Assembly: GCA_964059195.1 (NCBI GenBank)
Contig: CAXKWD010000001.1
Span: forward strand, 216,698,484-216,762,483
Length of the DNA: 64,000 bases
From: Ectobius pallidus
Taxonomy: Eukaryota; Arthropoda; Insecta; Blattodea; Ectobiidae
Direction of reading: 5' to 3'
Shown here: positions 1-11,067 of the stretch, piece after piece
Numbering within the stretch: the first letter of the stretch is position 1
Layout: each line of letters begins with the position of its first letter
Made by a program: the position numbers and the translations under genes
The notes under the pieces: model-generated
Told to the model about the DNA's origin: nothing
Database searches by the model: none
Seen by the model: only the letters and a program-made list of their open reading frames with translations

Positions 1-310
1 AAGAGCAGGAACTCGTGCTCGGGGGCAGTTCCATGCTTATGTTTACCGGTACATGTTTTACATTACTGAAATATAATCTTAACCTAAAATTACCTTAAAA
101 CTAAACAGACAAAATATTGTGAAATAGTACAAGGGGAAAAGACAAAAGCTAAGAGTAAAGGCTTGACTCAATTGATATAAAAAAATATTATAATAATGAA
201 AAATAAATTATCATGATAGCAGCAGGTACCAAAAATATAAAGCTATTTTAAAAGGGATGAAAATCTAAGTTATATGAGATTTTTTAATTTTAGATTTAAG
301 GACTCCATAA
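1..310 (-). mobile_element. 3' tail of a LINE, cut by window edge
   Basis: Bases 5-40 carry a CTCGTGCTCGGGGGCAGTT-type motif that recurs at about 1490-1530 and 36268-36300, each time downstream of a LINE reverse-transcriptase C-terminus read on the minus strand. Near 280-300 the minus strand encodes a short K-S-K-I-K-K stretch resembling the last residues of the LINE ending at 1783. This is therefore read as the 3' untranslated region plus the last codons of another copy. It is heavily degraded and the call rests on family resemblance. Confidence 0.45.
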
Positions 311-1000
311 CTACAATTGGCTAAAACTGGATGTAATGTGATTTTAGAATGTTACAGACGAGGACTGAAGCTAGAGCTATGTTACAGTGAAATATTTGGG
401 TTCTACTAATGTACTAGTTTTATTTCGTCTAGTGCTGTGTTCAAAATCCTGCTTTTTCTGTGGCAAAGCCCTAAGTGTTGCACATTGTGTACGTTGAAAA
501 CTTATCTTGGGGGGGACGGAATACCTCAAATCCCTCATGGATCTTTCACAGAAAGACGCAGCAGCAGGATTCGTGAAACGTCTTGTGAGTGCTACCTAAA
601 TCTATCGCATTCCTTATGTTATGATTCGTTTTTAAATAGAACAGGCATACTTCTCGTAAGTTAGTTAATATTAGCATATCTATAATTTAACGTAGGTCTA
701 CCTTTTTATGTTAAATATGCAGATGCAGAATGTATACTGGTTTTACGAATGTTTAGTTAATATTTTTATTTATTTATTTGTAAGGTTTTTATAGTTGCTT
801 TAATCCAAATGGTCATATAGCGACTTATAAATTACGCACAAAAATAATTACATGAAATTGGTTTACACAAAAGATAAAAAATTGAAATAGGCCTAGGTCA
901 AATTATTACATATTTAGATTTCATTTAGAAGTATTAATATATGTATATACCTATAATACAATACCTATAATATAGGCTACCAATAATTTAATTTGGGGTA
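311..1000. other. No gene recognised
   Basis: AT-rich sequence with one 75-codon open frame at 437-664 that has no recognisable motif. One TAGGCCTA octamer lies near 886. I see no exon, tRNA or intact element here. Confidence 0.5.
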
Positions 1001-1002
1001 CG

Positions 1003-1283
1003 CCGTAGAGTAGGAGTTAAGGCGATGCGCTACAAACAGGAAGGCCGCGGGTTCGATTCCCGATGAGGTCGTTGGAGTTTTACAATTGGCCTAATCTTTC
1101 TGGTGGCACTATGGTCCTGGAGTCGACTCTGCCTCTGACAGAAATGAGTACCAGGAGCAATCCTGGGATAAAGGCGGCCGGTGCTGACAACCTTACCACC
1201 TTCACGTGCCCAATGTCCAAAACCCGGGAGCCTCAACCTCCTGGAACCCTCTGGGCCTCCAGAGCCTATACAGAGAACATTTT
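1003..1283 (+). mobile_element. tRNA-derived SINE, family S2
   Basis: A tRNA-like head ends in the B-box GGTTCGATTCCCG, followed by the body GATGAGGTCGTTGGAG. The same body occurs at 51051-51315 (+) and, inverted, at 12770-13082, 44262-44476 and 49300-49570. Five dispersed copies with a pol III B-box identify a SINE rather than a tRNA gene; no acceptor stem closes. Short open frames on both strands inside it are not genes. Confidence 0.75.
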
Positions 1284-1319
1284 ACTTTTTTAAAAATAAT
1301 TTAATATACATTTCCTCTT

Positions 1320-2230
1320 AAATTTGATCATCAAAAGCAAGGCCAAACATAATAAATTTACAAACATCTGATTGCAATGTAATCATTTCTCTGTATTTAA
1401 TACCAAGAATGGAATTAAGACCATTATTACAATTACAATTTATTACTCCAAAGTACACGAAAAATATATACAAAAGTTGATACACCCCCCGAAGAAGCAG
1501 AGCTTGTGTTCGGGGGTGGTTCAGTTATATATTAGAAATACTTATACTAAACAATTACTTTTAAAAAAATGCATAATTTGGAGAAGTATGACAAAATGTT
1601 ATGTATGAAAGGTTAGAACATGTTCTATTTACAATACAAAGGTACGAAGCAATACAACAATAATACATAACAATTTATTTGTTCAAATTTTAGTAAAAAA
1701 TAAAGAAATTAAGTTCTATCCAAATTTTAAAGTTTAATATGAAAAATGTTATAACAGTAATAGTCGACAACAGAAGTAATAATTATATAAATTTTCTAAT
1801 TTTAGACCTAAATTGTTTGTTGTTTAAGCTATTTAGATCAGGATGGTTGGTAATAAATGAATTGAATAGTCTTGGGCCAAAACTTGAACAGTGCTTAGCT
1901 CCAGCAGTTGTAACATTTTTTGGTTCAAGTAATAAATTAAATTGATTCCTTCGCGTGTTATATACGTGAGATTCTGACTTGTAATTGTCACGATGTTTAT
2001 GAAAATAATCCAGTATGACGTACTTGTATATTTGGTCTATGGTGAAAACGTTAAATTCAGAAAATAATAATTTGGAAGAATAGTCAGGAGGCTTAAATAA
2101 ACAAATCTTTATGATGCGTTTTTGAAGACAAAGCAAAGGGCTGAGGATCGTTTTTGCAACTCCTCCCCACCCAATTATGCCATATTGAAGAATAGAATGA
2201 ATTAGGGCCATTGAGACCCTAGTTTCTACA
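1320..2230 (-). mobile_element. 5'-truncated LINE (family L1), 3' part
   Basis: Contains the C-terminal part of a LINE reverse transcriptase (1783-2211) followed, reading leftward, by an AT-rich 3' untranslated region. That region carries the conserved motif GAGCTTGTGTTCGGGGG at about 1500. A paralogous tail lies at 36110-36800 and a further fragment at the window start. The 5' part is missing, as is usual for LINE insertions. Confidence 0.65.
1783..2211 (-). pseudogene. LINE reverse transcriptase C-terminal domain
   Basis: An open frame of 142 residues without stops. It starts ALIHSILQYGIIGWGG, the region after the catalytic palm of LINE reverse transcriptases, where YGxxxWG and LQKRIIK-type motifs are usual. 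It ends with NFGPRLFN-like and LNNKQFRSKIRKFI-like motifs also seen in the frame at 36540-36797 (FGPRLYNNF, LNNKLFKKRV). The catalytic FADD region is not present, so this is a dead fragment of a self-copying element. Clade (CR1- or jockey-like) cannot be settled by eye. Confidence 0.7.
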
Positions 2231-2635
2231 TTCCTTTGTTCAAACTTGACTTATTTCCGTTACATGCTGTTTTGGATAAGTGATCCGAATAAGACCAATT
2301 TTAAAGATGTTTGCTTATTACAAAATTGAAGCTTTGTTTTTTTCCAATGATTCATGTCAAATTATTCACCAAATGAGCTGAAAATTATTATACCTATCAT
2401 ACACATAGTTTACATAGGATGCAAAGAATGTACAATATAGGCTATATGTGTGAGTGTATATATATAGGTCTAATTGAAAGTTATTTTCAAATTTCATTTC
2501 AGTATTATAATTTTTGTAGTGTATGATCAATTATATATATATATATTATAGTACTTCATAGAAAAGTACTGAGTCGTAATGATCAATCAAAAAGATTTTC
2601 TGACTTTCACTTTTATAATATTGAAATACTTATTT
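2231..2635. other. No gene recognised; short (TA)n
   Basis: AT-rich stretch with short TA-repeats near 2455-2465 and 2535-2548. No frame or element motif that I can support. Confidence 0.5.
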
Positions 2636-2970
2636 ACATACTTACTTACTTACTCAATGGCAATAGACAATTTCTAAGCAAGCTAAAGGAATATTATCTA
2701 TTTTTCTACACAGAGGTTCATTGCCACGCTTACCTGAGCACGCCATTCAACCCTATTCTGTGCTAACTCCATCCAACCAAACCTCGCAAATCCTAATTCT
2801 CTTAAATCTATCCTAATATTGTCCTTCCACCTACGTCTAGGTCTTCCAAGTGGTATTTTTCCTTCCGGTCTCCCATTCAATACTTTTGAGATATATATTT
2901 CCTCCCCCATGCGTGCAACATGTCCAGCCTATTTTATCCTCCGTGATTTAATTACCCTTATTATATCCGG
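2636..2970 (-). pseudogene. LINE tail, family L2 (GRPRRRW motif)
   Basis: The minus strand encodes a 70-residue frame with GRPEGKIPLGRPRRRWKDNI followed by LAQNRVEWRA. This is the characteristic end of an insect LINE reverse-transcriptase polyprotein. Related tails are at 25850-26580 and 43120-43960. The element ends leftward in a short TAAG-type microsatellite near 2636-2655, typical of a LINE 3' end. Only the last part of the frame survives. Confidence 0.7.
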
Positions 2971-3104
2971 TGAAGAGTACAGGACATGGCAACAGCTGTT
3001 CTATCTGATTAATTATTCTCACATTCTTTATTATCTGCTAAATTCCTATCACAGCAAAAATAGTATGCAATACAAATGCGTTAAATATACTGAAGAGAGA
3101 GATC

Positions 3105-3330
3105 AGCAAACCTGGGTTCGATCTCCGGTACCTCCTTGGATATTTCTGAGGTAGGGAGGCCTGGTACGGGGTGCACTTGGCCTCGTCATATAAAGTGAGG
3201 ACCTTTTTGATAAGGAAGTAGTGGCTTTGGTCAGGAAAACCATAAAAACGACTGCGGGTGTCGGAATGCTGACCGCATATCCTCAATCCTGCCATCTGCT
3301 TATGGTAGATGGCGCAGTGGTTGGATCTAG
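3105..3330 (+). mobile_element. tRNA-derived SINE, family S1 (degenerate)
   Basis: Begins with B-box-like GGTTCGATCTCCGG and continues with TACCTCCTTGGATATTTCTG, the S1 body. Other S1 copies are at 5994, 19075, 21239, 21860, 41772, 42931 and 48955. This copy is diverged. It carries the body features found in S1 copies (AGGTAGGGAGG, GGGTGTCGG, TGCCATCTGC). Confidence 0.7.
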
Positions 3331-3957
3331 CCTCTCCATGGACTTTAGTTTTATATTTCCTTGGATCCTATTTACATCTGACAAAATACAGGAGGCCATG
3401 TTTATGTAGCACATTGTGTTCGGGTGTTGTTGATGTGGAACGCCAAGGTACGGTCGCCTGGCAACGTGTCTCTATCACCGTGAATGGAGTTTTATACAGG
3501 AAATATGTTAGAGAAGGCCATGTTTATGGCTAAGCCCGCACATTCACCAACTTCGACTCGCTGTGTCACTATAAAAAAGAATAATAGACTTAGTGGCCAC
3601 TGCAGGTGTAGTAACCTCTGCCGCATTCCCACAACAATGTAACAATAATAATAAAAATAGTACCAATAATAATAGACTGCCAGTATGATCTATAAGTTAA
3701 AGTCTCTGATTGAGGATTTGTAGGCCCCAGTTTGATTCCAAAAACCTCCTCCGATTTTTCCGCATTAAGTAAGTCTGATAAGAGATTAATTCTCTTTGTG
3801 GTTAAAGGGTTATTTAACGGCGGGGGTGTACCACTCGTGGTCCGCGAAGATGGTGCATATGGTCCGCAGACATAATTAATTAGAAAATATCATAAGAAGT
3901 AAGTGAGAAGAAGTGGGAAGTAAAGAAGTAAAAATTCTTCACATATTTCGTTATAAT
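3331..3957. other. No gene recognised
   Basis: Mixed unique-looking sequence with a 74-codon frame at 3309-3533 that starts inside the SINE and has no motif. No element ends seen. Confidence 0.45.
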
Positions 3958-4603
3958 CTTATATTAATAAAAGGAAGTGTCTGTCCTCCGTCTGTCTGTC
4001 TTCCGTCTGTCTGTCCGCGATGCCCAGCGAAATCTACTCAACGCAGAGATCTGAAATTTTATACATAGGCGGACTAAAGGGTCGGAATGTGCACCTCGAA
4101 GCCGGAATTTTAATTTTCGCTTTAGTTCGTGAGTTATGAGTGAAAAACGGGCAGAAAACGTGTATTTTTTTGCGATTTCGAAGCAACAGTTTCAGTAATA
4201 TATTTCAATGTTAAATCAATTACAGCTGGCTTTGGCTATTTTTGTCATCATACCTTGGAAATAAAAGCATCGCGATCGCTTGAATTTGTAAGTCCATCGT
4301 GGACGATTCATTTGTTTAGAGTGTCAAGGCCCGCAGATATATGAAATTTTCAACCTATACGTAAGAAGGATATCAACATAGGCTTAATTATGGTCAAACA
4401 TTGTTCGATTTGAACGAAACTCACTATACAGGGGTTTTCTGAGCCAAGGAACTGGAACCTGAGGTCGCCTTTCCTACCAGGGGACGCTACCTAATCGTGG
4501 AATACACTCCACGTGATTTAGGTGTTAATAAATATAATGATTTAACTATTATGCACTTAAGTTTTGAAATAATTATCGCGGGGGAAGCCGCGGGCACATG
4601 TTA
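3958..4603 (+). mobile_element. Non-autonomous Helitron (family A), first of a tandem pair
   Basis: Starts 5'-TCTTATATTAATAAAAGG after an A and ends near a GC-rich hairpin (CGCGGGGGAAGCCGCG) followed by GGCACATG. That is the Helitron plan: 5' TC, 3' hairpin, then CTRR. Here the terminal CTAG is degraded to TTA and the next copy begins immediately. The interior includes a TCTGTCTGTC microsatellite and CAGAGATCTGAAATTTTA, shared with the copies at 4604, 13945 and 14543. No coding capacity is visible. Confidence 0.75.
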
Positions 4604-5168
4604 TCTTATATATAATAATAAAAGGACGTGTTTGTCTGTCTGTCCGCGATGCCCAGCGAAATCTACTGAACGCAGAGATCTGAAATTTTAAACATAGATG
4701 GACTGAAAGGTGGGAGAATGCACCTCGAAGCCGGATTTTTAATTTTAGCTTTCGTTCGCGAGTTATGAGTGAAAAAACTGGCAGAAAACGTGATTTTAGT
4801 GCTGTCGAAGCATCATATTTCAGTAATACATTTCAATGTCAAATCAATTGCATTTGGCTTTGGCTATTTTTGTCATACCGTGGAAATAAAAGCATCGCGA
4901 TCGCTTGAATGTTGTAAGCCCACGCTGGTGCATTTGTTTAGAATGTCAAGGCCCGTAGACATACGAAATCTTCAACCTACACGGAAGAGGGATAATCAAT
5001 ATAGGCCTAAATATGGTCAAACATTGTTCGATTTGGACGTAACTCACTATACAGGGATTTTCTGGGTCAAGGAACTCGAATCTGAGATCGCTTTTGCCAG
5101 GCGACGCTATCTAATCGTGGTAAGTAGTCCATATTATTATCGCGGGCGAAGCCGCGGGCACATGCTAG
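4604..5168 (+). mobile_element. Non-autonomous Helitron (family A), second of a tandem pair
   Basis: Starts TCTTATATATAATAATAAAA directly at the end of the previous copy. It ends with hairpin CGCGGGCGAAGCCGCG, GGCACATG and CTAG at 5165-5168, followed by T at 5169. A 137-codon frame at 4769-5182 has no Rep or helicase motif and is chance. Head-to-tail abutting copies are a known Helitron behaviour. This copy carries a TAGGCCTA octamer at 5002-5009. Confidence 0.8.
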
Positions 5169-5663
5169 TGACCTATAATTAATACCCCAAATATTAAGAA
5201 TATAGGCCTTCTTTTAAAAATGGGATGTAAAATTAGGGGTCCGTAAATTTTCTTAAACATTTTAGTGGTCCTCGGGTTCAAAAAGGTTGAGAAACGCTGA
5301 CATATAGGAAGGTGCCTGTCACATTTATAGCCTACACCAAAAATAAAAAAAAATTAAAGCAATAAGAAATCTGTGGATCTTATGTCCTGGTATCTGACTA
5401 ATAAGTGCCAGAATGGTACTTTATAAGATTGTATGATAGACGGGAAAAATTGTCTGTCTGTCTGTCTGTCCGCGCGATAAATGAAATACGCTTTTATCGG
5501 ATTTTCATGAAACTTGGTATGCGCATTTATAACGTCCATGGGAAGAAGCCTACTGATGTTGGACCAAATCGGTTGACCGGTACAGGAGTAATGGCTAATT
5601 TAGTGCCTATTTTATGGTAATATATTAGACAGAATTTATCAAAGGCAAATCAGTTCTCATGAC

Positions 5664-5918
5664 CATAGGCGTACCGAGGGGGGGTTTTGGGGGTTTGAAC
5701 CCCCCCCCCATTGATTAAAAAAAGGAAAATTCTATGATTTTTTTAAGTCTGCCCATAAATTACTTCATACAAGTATAAAGCGTGGGAAGCTTAAAACTCG
5801 TTATTTTGCGTCTTAATTTTTAAAATTTTCCGGGGGAGGACCCTGGTATTCCATACCCCCCCCCCAGACCCCGCGGATGTTATAACCCCCCCATATGGTC
5901 GGCCTGGTTACGCCTATG
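5664..5918. mobile_element. hAT-type MITE, 255 bp, in the Helentron-like element
   Basis: Flanked by a perfect 8-bp target duplication CTCATGAC (5656-5663 and 5919-5926). Ends are inverted: CATAGGCGTACC on the left and GGTTACGCCTATG on the right. The interior is rich in C and G runs and has no coding potential. The paralogous Helentron-like copies lack this segment, which confirms insertion. An 8-bp duplication is the signature of the hAT superfamily. Confidence 0.85.
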
Positions 5919-5993
5919 CTCATGACAACATATTGTTTTACAGTGCTCATATACGGCTTTGGAAGTTGCAATACAGATAGCTTTGACAAATAA

Positions 5994-6150
5994 TTAACTC
6001 CGTGGCGCTACATCCCTGAAGGGACAAGGCCTACCACCCTACCGCTGCGTCATCTATCATAGGCAGACGGCAAGATTGGGGGGCATGTGGTCAGCATGCC
6101 GACACCCACGGCCGTTAATGGTGGTTTTCATGACCGGTTGACATATAACA
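5994..6150 (-). mobile_element. SINE S1 fragment, inverted
   Basis: Contains CCGTGGCGCTACATCCC, GGGGGGCATGTGGTCAGCATG and GACACCCACGGCCGTTAATG, the reverse complement of the S1 3' body. It interrupts the Helentron-like element between GCTTTGACAAATAA and AACACTACCCACATATTCC, which are contiguous in other copies. The tRNA-like head is missing. Confidence 0.75.
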
Positions 6151-6647
6151 CTACCCACATATTCCTTCACATATGCTTATCAAACTAGACCTTTGTTCTT
6201 CCGTAAGCCCTGCTTAATGAATCGATCTGGAGCTTAACTAGGAAATCGATTACAAAAATAACTTAGCCTATTTTCTGCATATCATAATTGCAATTATCAC
6301 TGATTAAACAAAAGCATTCTGACACTTTGTTACATCAGTTTATCTGATTTTATTATTATTTGATAAATATTAATGGCAGTTTAAAAAAATAGTACATGAT
6401 ACAGGTGGTAAAATGATTTTATTTCGCTCATAGGATTGCTTCAGTCGCCCTTTAGGGCTCGTTCCGCAATCATACCTACTCGCAAAATGAAATCCTTCTT
6501 TTAGCCCTTGTACAGGGCCGTGGAAAGAAAGCAAGGGCCCCAGTGAAAAAATTTTCCCGGGCTCCCGTCAAATATTAAATTCACTACCCAACTCGCCCTT
6601 TATAATGTATGCAACAAAAATATTAAGTAATGATATTACATAATTAT

Positions 6648-6840
6648 TAAGTGCCAGAATGGTACCGGTACTTTATGAGATTGTCTGGTAGAAGGAAAAT
6701 GTCTGTCCGTCTGTCTGTCCGCGCGATAACTGAAATACGCTTTAACGGATTTTCATAAAACATGGCATATCATTTATAACGCACATGGGACGAAGCCTCT
6801 TGATTTTGGACCAAATCGGCTAACTGATGCCGGGCAGAAA
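6648..6840 (+). mobile_element. Helentron-like element, 5' end fragment
   Basis: Starts TAAGTGCCAGAATGGTACCG and matches the first 190 bases of the element at 5402, including the TGTCTGTCCG microsatellite and GACGAAGCC-type interior. It stops where an unrelated repeat (6845-7335) begins. It differs from the other copies by an extra CCGGTA at 6665-6670. Confidence 0.7.
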
Positions 6841-6844
6841 ACGG

Positions 6845-7335
6845 AAAAATACATTAATAGTATATTGCGACACAAGGGCGGAAAGGCACGTTTACGGGTC
6901 GAGGAAACAGATTGAAAACCCGAGGCGTAGCCGAGGGTTTTTAAGTTTTCGAGACCTGTAAATGCCTTTACGGTCCGTGTGTTGCATGCTATTTTTTGCA
7001 CGACGGTTACTTATATAAATTTAATTATATTAATTGTGATATTACCTGAAAATATTATGTAAATACAGACTTGAAGAATGGTGCTTATTTCAGAAAGGGA
7101 TTAGCATTTGTTATTGTTTATGGCAACCGAATATTTATAAAGCGGGGAGGCCTTGGTCATTTCTGCTCGCAAATAAGCATTTGCGGGCGGTAAAGTAACT
7201 TTCCGCCCGTCGCCCCTAGCAACAAGTCACTTTATGCCCGTCGCCCCTAGCAACAAGATTGCGTGTGGTAATGTCAAGTTACGATCCATGTAAACAACTT
7301 TCGTAAGTAACACTTACTAGCTAAGGAGTGCAAAA
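6845..7335 (-). repeat. Unclassified repeat family R3, diverged copy
   Basis: Begins AATAGTATATTGCGACAC and ends near GTAACACTTACTAGC...GTGCAAAAAA. That is the inverted order of the repeats at 40210-40690 and 57150-57616, which share GCAATATACTATT and TTTTTTGCACGAC. It contains a tandem pair of GCCCGTCGCCCCTAGCAACA near 7205-7255. No transposase seen. Confidence 0.55.
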
Positions 7336-7727
7336 AATGTTTTAATTAGGAATAATTTTATCTGTATGTACCAGTTTAATCTTTTGAAAATTATGATTTT
7401 AAATGCCGAACGTTAGTGAGGCCTACTGTTGAGTCCAAAATGATTTGTGCTTCTACTTTAAAAAAAAAATATCATTTTTTCTTAAAGATTAATCCGTTTC
7501 AGATAATTCCGTGATAGCCTACCGTTATACGACAGGACAATGCAGATAAAATAAACACATAAAACATAACTTAAGCTGTTTATAGACTTATAACCAATTT
7601 TATTTTAGAGTAAATTCAGAAAGTAAAAAATAAAACCTGGTCGGCCGGGCCCCCTTTTTGGCCCGAGCCCCGGGGCTGCAGCACCGGCTGCCCCTCCCTC
7701 TCGTCAGGCCTGCTCTTCTATCATAAA

Positions 7728-8732
7728 CAGGGCTAGGATTTATATGTACTAAAAAATGTCAAAATATGTTCCTATATATGTACTTAAAAATGTCAAAATA
7801 TGTACATATATATATGTACTAAAAATGTCAAAATACGTACATACATATATGCAAATATATTTTGTAAAATATGGACATCAAAACAAATTTAAAAACTAGA
7901 CACTACATTTTGTTACTTAAATTAGAACCTATAAAAATACATTACAAATACTGGATTCATAAATTAAATTATTCAATTTTTTTTCAGATCACTTACTTTA
8001 TTTGTATTCATTCATTGATTATTATTTCTGCTACCATAACAGTATGCCACAAAATGTTGTTTTAAATTTTCAAAAGTGATTTGTATTGGCTGAAGCTTCG
8101 TTCTACTGCACATGAAGTGATTGGCGCGTGTTTAAAATTCACTGATTCTAGTTTTACATTTGACGAGCTACTTAAGATTGCACTGATTTTACACATTTCT
8201 TCAAAGCCTGGATTTCTTGAAAACACATTGTCCACTTTCCACTTTACATTTGATAAGATCGGCTAAATGTCCACGTATACATTTTGAGTTCATGAATCAT
8301 GTTTTCACAATGTCAATATTTCCAGGTAATGTCAGATTATTATTTTGTAGTTTCTTAATTATTTTTGTTATATTACAGAAATTTGATTCAATGTAACACA
8401 AATAATTTTTCACACATTAATTTCTGTACATAACTGTAAACTTATCCTGTACTGCCATATTTTCTGTCACTTAAAACGACAATTTTATATACCCTAGTTT
8501 TACTCTTAAGAATGAAATATGTACGAATATTGCATTAAAATCACTAAATATGGACAAATATTTATTTTACATATAAATATGTGCTATTGTCAGAAATATG
8601 GAAAAATATGTAAAATAAATTTGTTTAATTTGAATAGAGGACAACATAATACATGGAGATAAGTGAAAAAAATGTGTCTAAGCTTATATGTGAATTTAAG
8701 AAATATGTAATTACATATAAATCCTAGCCCTG
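7728..8732 (-). mobile_element. hAT element, 1005 bp, deletion derivative with hATC exon
   Basis: Inverted ends CAGGGCTAGGATTTATATGT and ACATATAAATCCTAGCCCTG are flanked by a perfect 8-bp duplication ATCATAAA (7720-7727 and 8733-8740). The ends are dense in ATATGTAC/AAATATGT repeats. A second copy, inverted, lies at 45628-46530. The minus strand keeps a transposase C-terminal exon (8040-8290), so this is an internally deleted hAT transposon. Confidence 0.92.
8040..8290 (-). pseudogene. hAT transposase dimerisation domain (hATC) remnant
   Basis: The minus strand reads FKHAPITSCAVERSFSQYKS, which matches the hAT C-terminal motif in which a proline and S/T are followed by ERxFS. The same exon, on the other strand, sits in the copy at 46030-46240. 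Stops follow soon after and no RNase-H-like catalytic part is present. It would act in transposase dimerisation in an intact element; here it is a fossil. Confidence 0.8.
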
Positions 8733-8740
8733 ATCATAAA

Positions 8741-9365
8741 TAACTATTTAGATTTCACATGTTTCGGCCACCAATCATATAATAGCGGCTTAAGCATTGG
8801 AACTAGGGTATAATTATAATTTATCGTTGTTAATTTACTGAATTTTTAATAACAATAATAATTATCAATTATGTCACGTCGATTTCCATTTGCCGCTGAT
8901 TGTTATAGCAAACCATTTATGCCGCATTGCGAGGTGTGTATTTAATGTGTGTATTAGACTAATTTGGTGATAAAAATTCATGTTATGTTCATAATTACAA
9001 TATTTATTGCATGTAATTACCATCATCTGTTCACAGTCGATTGATATTATCTTTTTTAATCCTTTAAAATTAAACATTACAATTAAAGTAATGATACAGG
9101 ATGAAAATATTTTATTGGCTTCACAACTCATAGTTTTTACTATCCGATCCGAATTATTTAATTAGAACCCATAGGTAATATAATGAGAGGTCAGGATTTT
9201 ATCGATAAAATCGTGAGCAACGAATGAAAGGAATTTTGTGTGGGATTCCACCAAATATCCTCTGGAATCTGCTCTTTTTAAAAGAGAGGATTATGATAAT
9301 TAATAACCTCTATTTTGTCCAATGAGGGTGTAGTTGATATATGTATATTTTTCCACCTCAATATG
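8741..9365. other. No gene recognised
   Basis: AT-rich sequence, with an 85-codon minus-strand frame at 8874-9131 that shows no motif. No element ends found. Confidence 0.5.
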
Positions 9366-9745
9366 ACCTAGTCCTGGTCGGGACAAGTTACCTAGGTGAG
9401 GTTTTTTCCGGGGTTTTCCCTCACCTGTGAGACAAATGTCAGGTAACTTTAGGCCATTGTGGTCCCCGGATATCATCTGGCCGTCATTATCATCTTCATC
9501 CTCATCCTCGCCTTGTTTGGAGTGAGTGTGTGTGTGAATGGTGTGTATCGTCCTATATGTTCGTGTTGTCTCGGAGGTGGCCCCGCGTTGGGCTGATCAC
9601 TCATCCGGGGAGGGCCTCCATGTCCTTGTCTGGTCAAAAAAGTATGTATGTGATCCAAAGATAATCCCTCTCCCGACAGGTCGCGGCCCTGTAAGGCCCG
9701 GGCGGCTTGGGTAGCTTAAATCCTAAAAGGGGGAGGTGAAACTGC
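9366..9745 (+). mobile_element. tRNA-derived SINE, family S4
   Basis: Contains CCTGGTCGGGACAAGTTACC, GGGGTTTTCCCTCACCTGTG, CCCCGGATATCATCTGGCCG and CTCTCCCGACAGGTCGC in the same order as the inverted copy at 63637-64000. That copy keeps a complete B-box (GGTTCAAATCC on its strand), so this one has lost its tRNA-like head. Minus-strand open frames across it are chance. Confidence 0.75.
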
Positions 9746-10074
9746 GAAAAAGAAAGAAGAAAGAAGAAGAAAGAAGAATATGACCTAGGATATCCAGGGA
9801 ATGTTGCCAATAACATTTACAATATATGATTTAATAAACTGGTTTATTTTTTTAAAAATCCTATTCACATGAATTATCCTATAATATTTAAAAACATTTA
9901 TATAAAACAACTTTACCAATTGTATAACATTTTCTTCGAATGAATCCATTGTAAAACTGTTTGTAGGTTCAACATGAAATCAAGTATGACTAAAAATTGT
10001 GTATAAACAATTAAATTTAAGACTAAGCTATAACATTGGCGGATTTGTGAATTTCATTACTTTTTTTTTCTCAG
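9746..10074. other. No gene recognised
   Basis: A purine-rich AAGAAAGAAGAAGAAAGAAG tail directly follows the SINE, then AT-rich sequence without a frame or motif. Confidence 0.45.
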
Positions 10075-10084
10075 CAATTAAATT

Positions 10085-10366
10085 ATTTTGGTAGACGCTG
10101 TAGCCACTCGTGCACCTTCGATTGGACGTCTCCATCAGACTTGAACTTCTGCCCTCCAAGGTGATCCTTTAATGAACCATAAATGTGGAAATATGATGGT
10201 GCCAAATCTGGCTATTATGGCGGATGTCGTCTACGGTTTTCATTGTTGCACTAGGAGCATGAGGACGGGCGTTATCATGTTGAAGCAAAACACCTGCACT
10301 CAGCAATCTCCTTCGCTTTGGCACCATGAGACTTCCACATCTTTGGTCCGTTAGGGAATGCACCAC
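10085..10366 (-). pseudogene. mariner transposase C-terminal remnant
   Basis: The minus strand reads GVLLQHDNARPHA, the mariner motif around the second catalytic aspartate. Further on it reads KDHLGGQKFKSDGDVQSKV and HEWLQ, the usual end of a mariner transposase. The segment that should carry the third aspartate (SPDLAPSDYHLF type) is mutated to an HHHISTFMVH-like run. Only about 90 of roughly 345 residues are present. In an intact element the protein would catalyse cut-and-paste at TA. Confidence 0.75.
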
Positions 10367-11067
10367 TGAAATTACTAAAATCGAAAGTTTTCAAGCAATA
10401 TAGCTCAAAATTTTACCATACACTTGTCTCGTGCATTTATTTTAAGGTTTAAAATTTCATCCTAATATCTTGAAAAGTTTTTGAGTTATTAATTTTCATA
10501 GTATAAAAGTAGAGCGATTTTCAAAATACTCCACACGATGAAAATTTTCAAAAATTAATTTTTTTACAAATGCACTTTATTTATCTAACTATGAAGAAAA
10601 AATTTGTCATATGATTTTTTTCTAAGGTTTATGGTTCCTGAGATAAAAAAAAAGTGTAAGTTATATATATTTATATTTCAAAATTTCAAAAATATATTTA
10701 TTTTGAAAATTCATAACTAATAAAATATTCATAATTTCAAAAATTCATATGACAGATTTTTATAACTACACCTTAAGAACAGGTGCTGAAAATTTGAGAG
10801 AAATTGCATAAAGACTTCATCGTGTGGAGTGTTTTAAATTATAAAACATGCTGAAAAAAAAGTTAGATAAACAATCTTTAAGGGCAGGCAGGTAGCAGTC
10901 AGGAACGTGCGCAAGGCCATTTAAAAGTCACCTGACGCCCTTTAAACACGCAGAATGTCATAAACGAAAATAGATTCTGAAACTAGAATGTTTGTAGAAT
11001 TTTATCAGTACAAAAATGAAAAATGACTTTTTTTCACAATTTTTAACAAATCTCAGTGGTGCATTCC

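Larger units (their letters stand above)
5402..6352 (+). mobile_element. Helentron-like non-autonomous element (HINE/DINE type), copy 1
   Basis: Starts TAAGTGCCAGAATGG and ends with the inverted motif GCATTCTGACACTT, then a small hairpin ATCAG-TTTAT-CTGAT and TTTATT. A TCTGTCTGTC microsatellite sits near the 5' end. Subterminal inverted motifs, internal microsatellite and 3' hairpin match Helentron-associated elements such as DINE-1; that classification is an inference. It carries two later insertions (5664-5918 and 5994-6150). Other copies: 6648, 40183, 46970, 49678 and 58236. Confidence 0.7.

Noticed and set aside
2819..3295. Overlapping 111- and 85-codon frames
   Set aside because: They are shadows of the LINE tail antisense and SINE S1.
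4769..5182. 137-codon frame in a Helitron
   Set aside because: No Rep or helicase motif, and sister copies do not keep it open.
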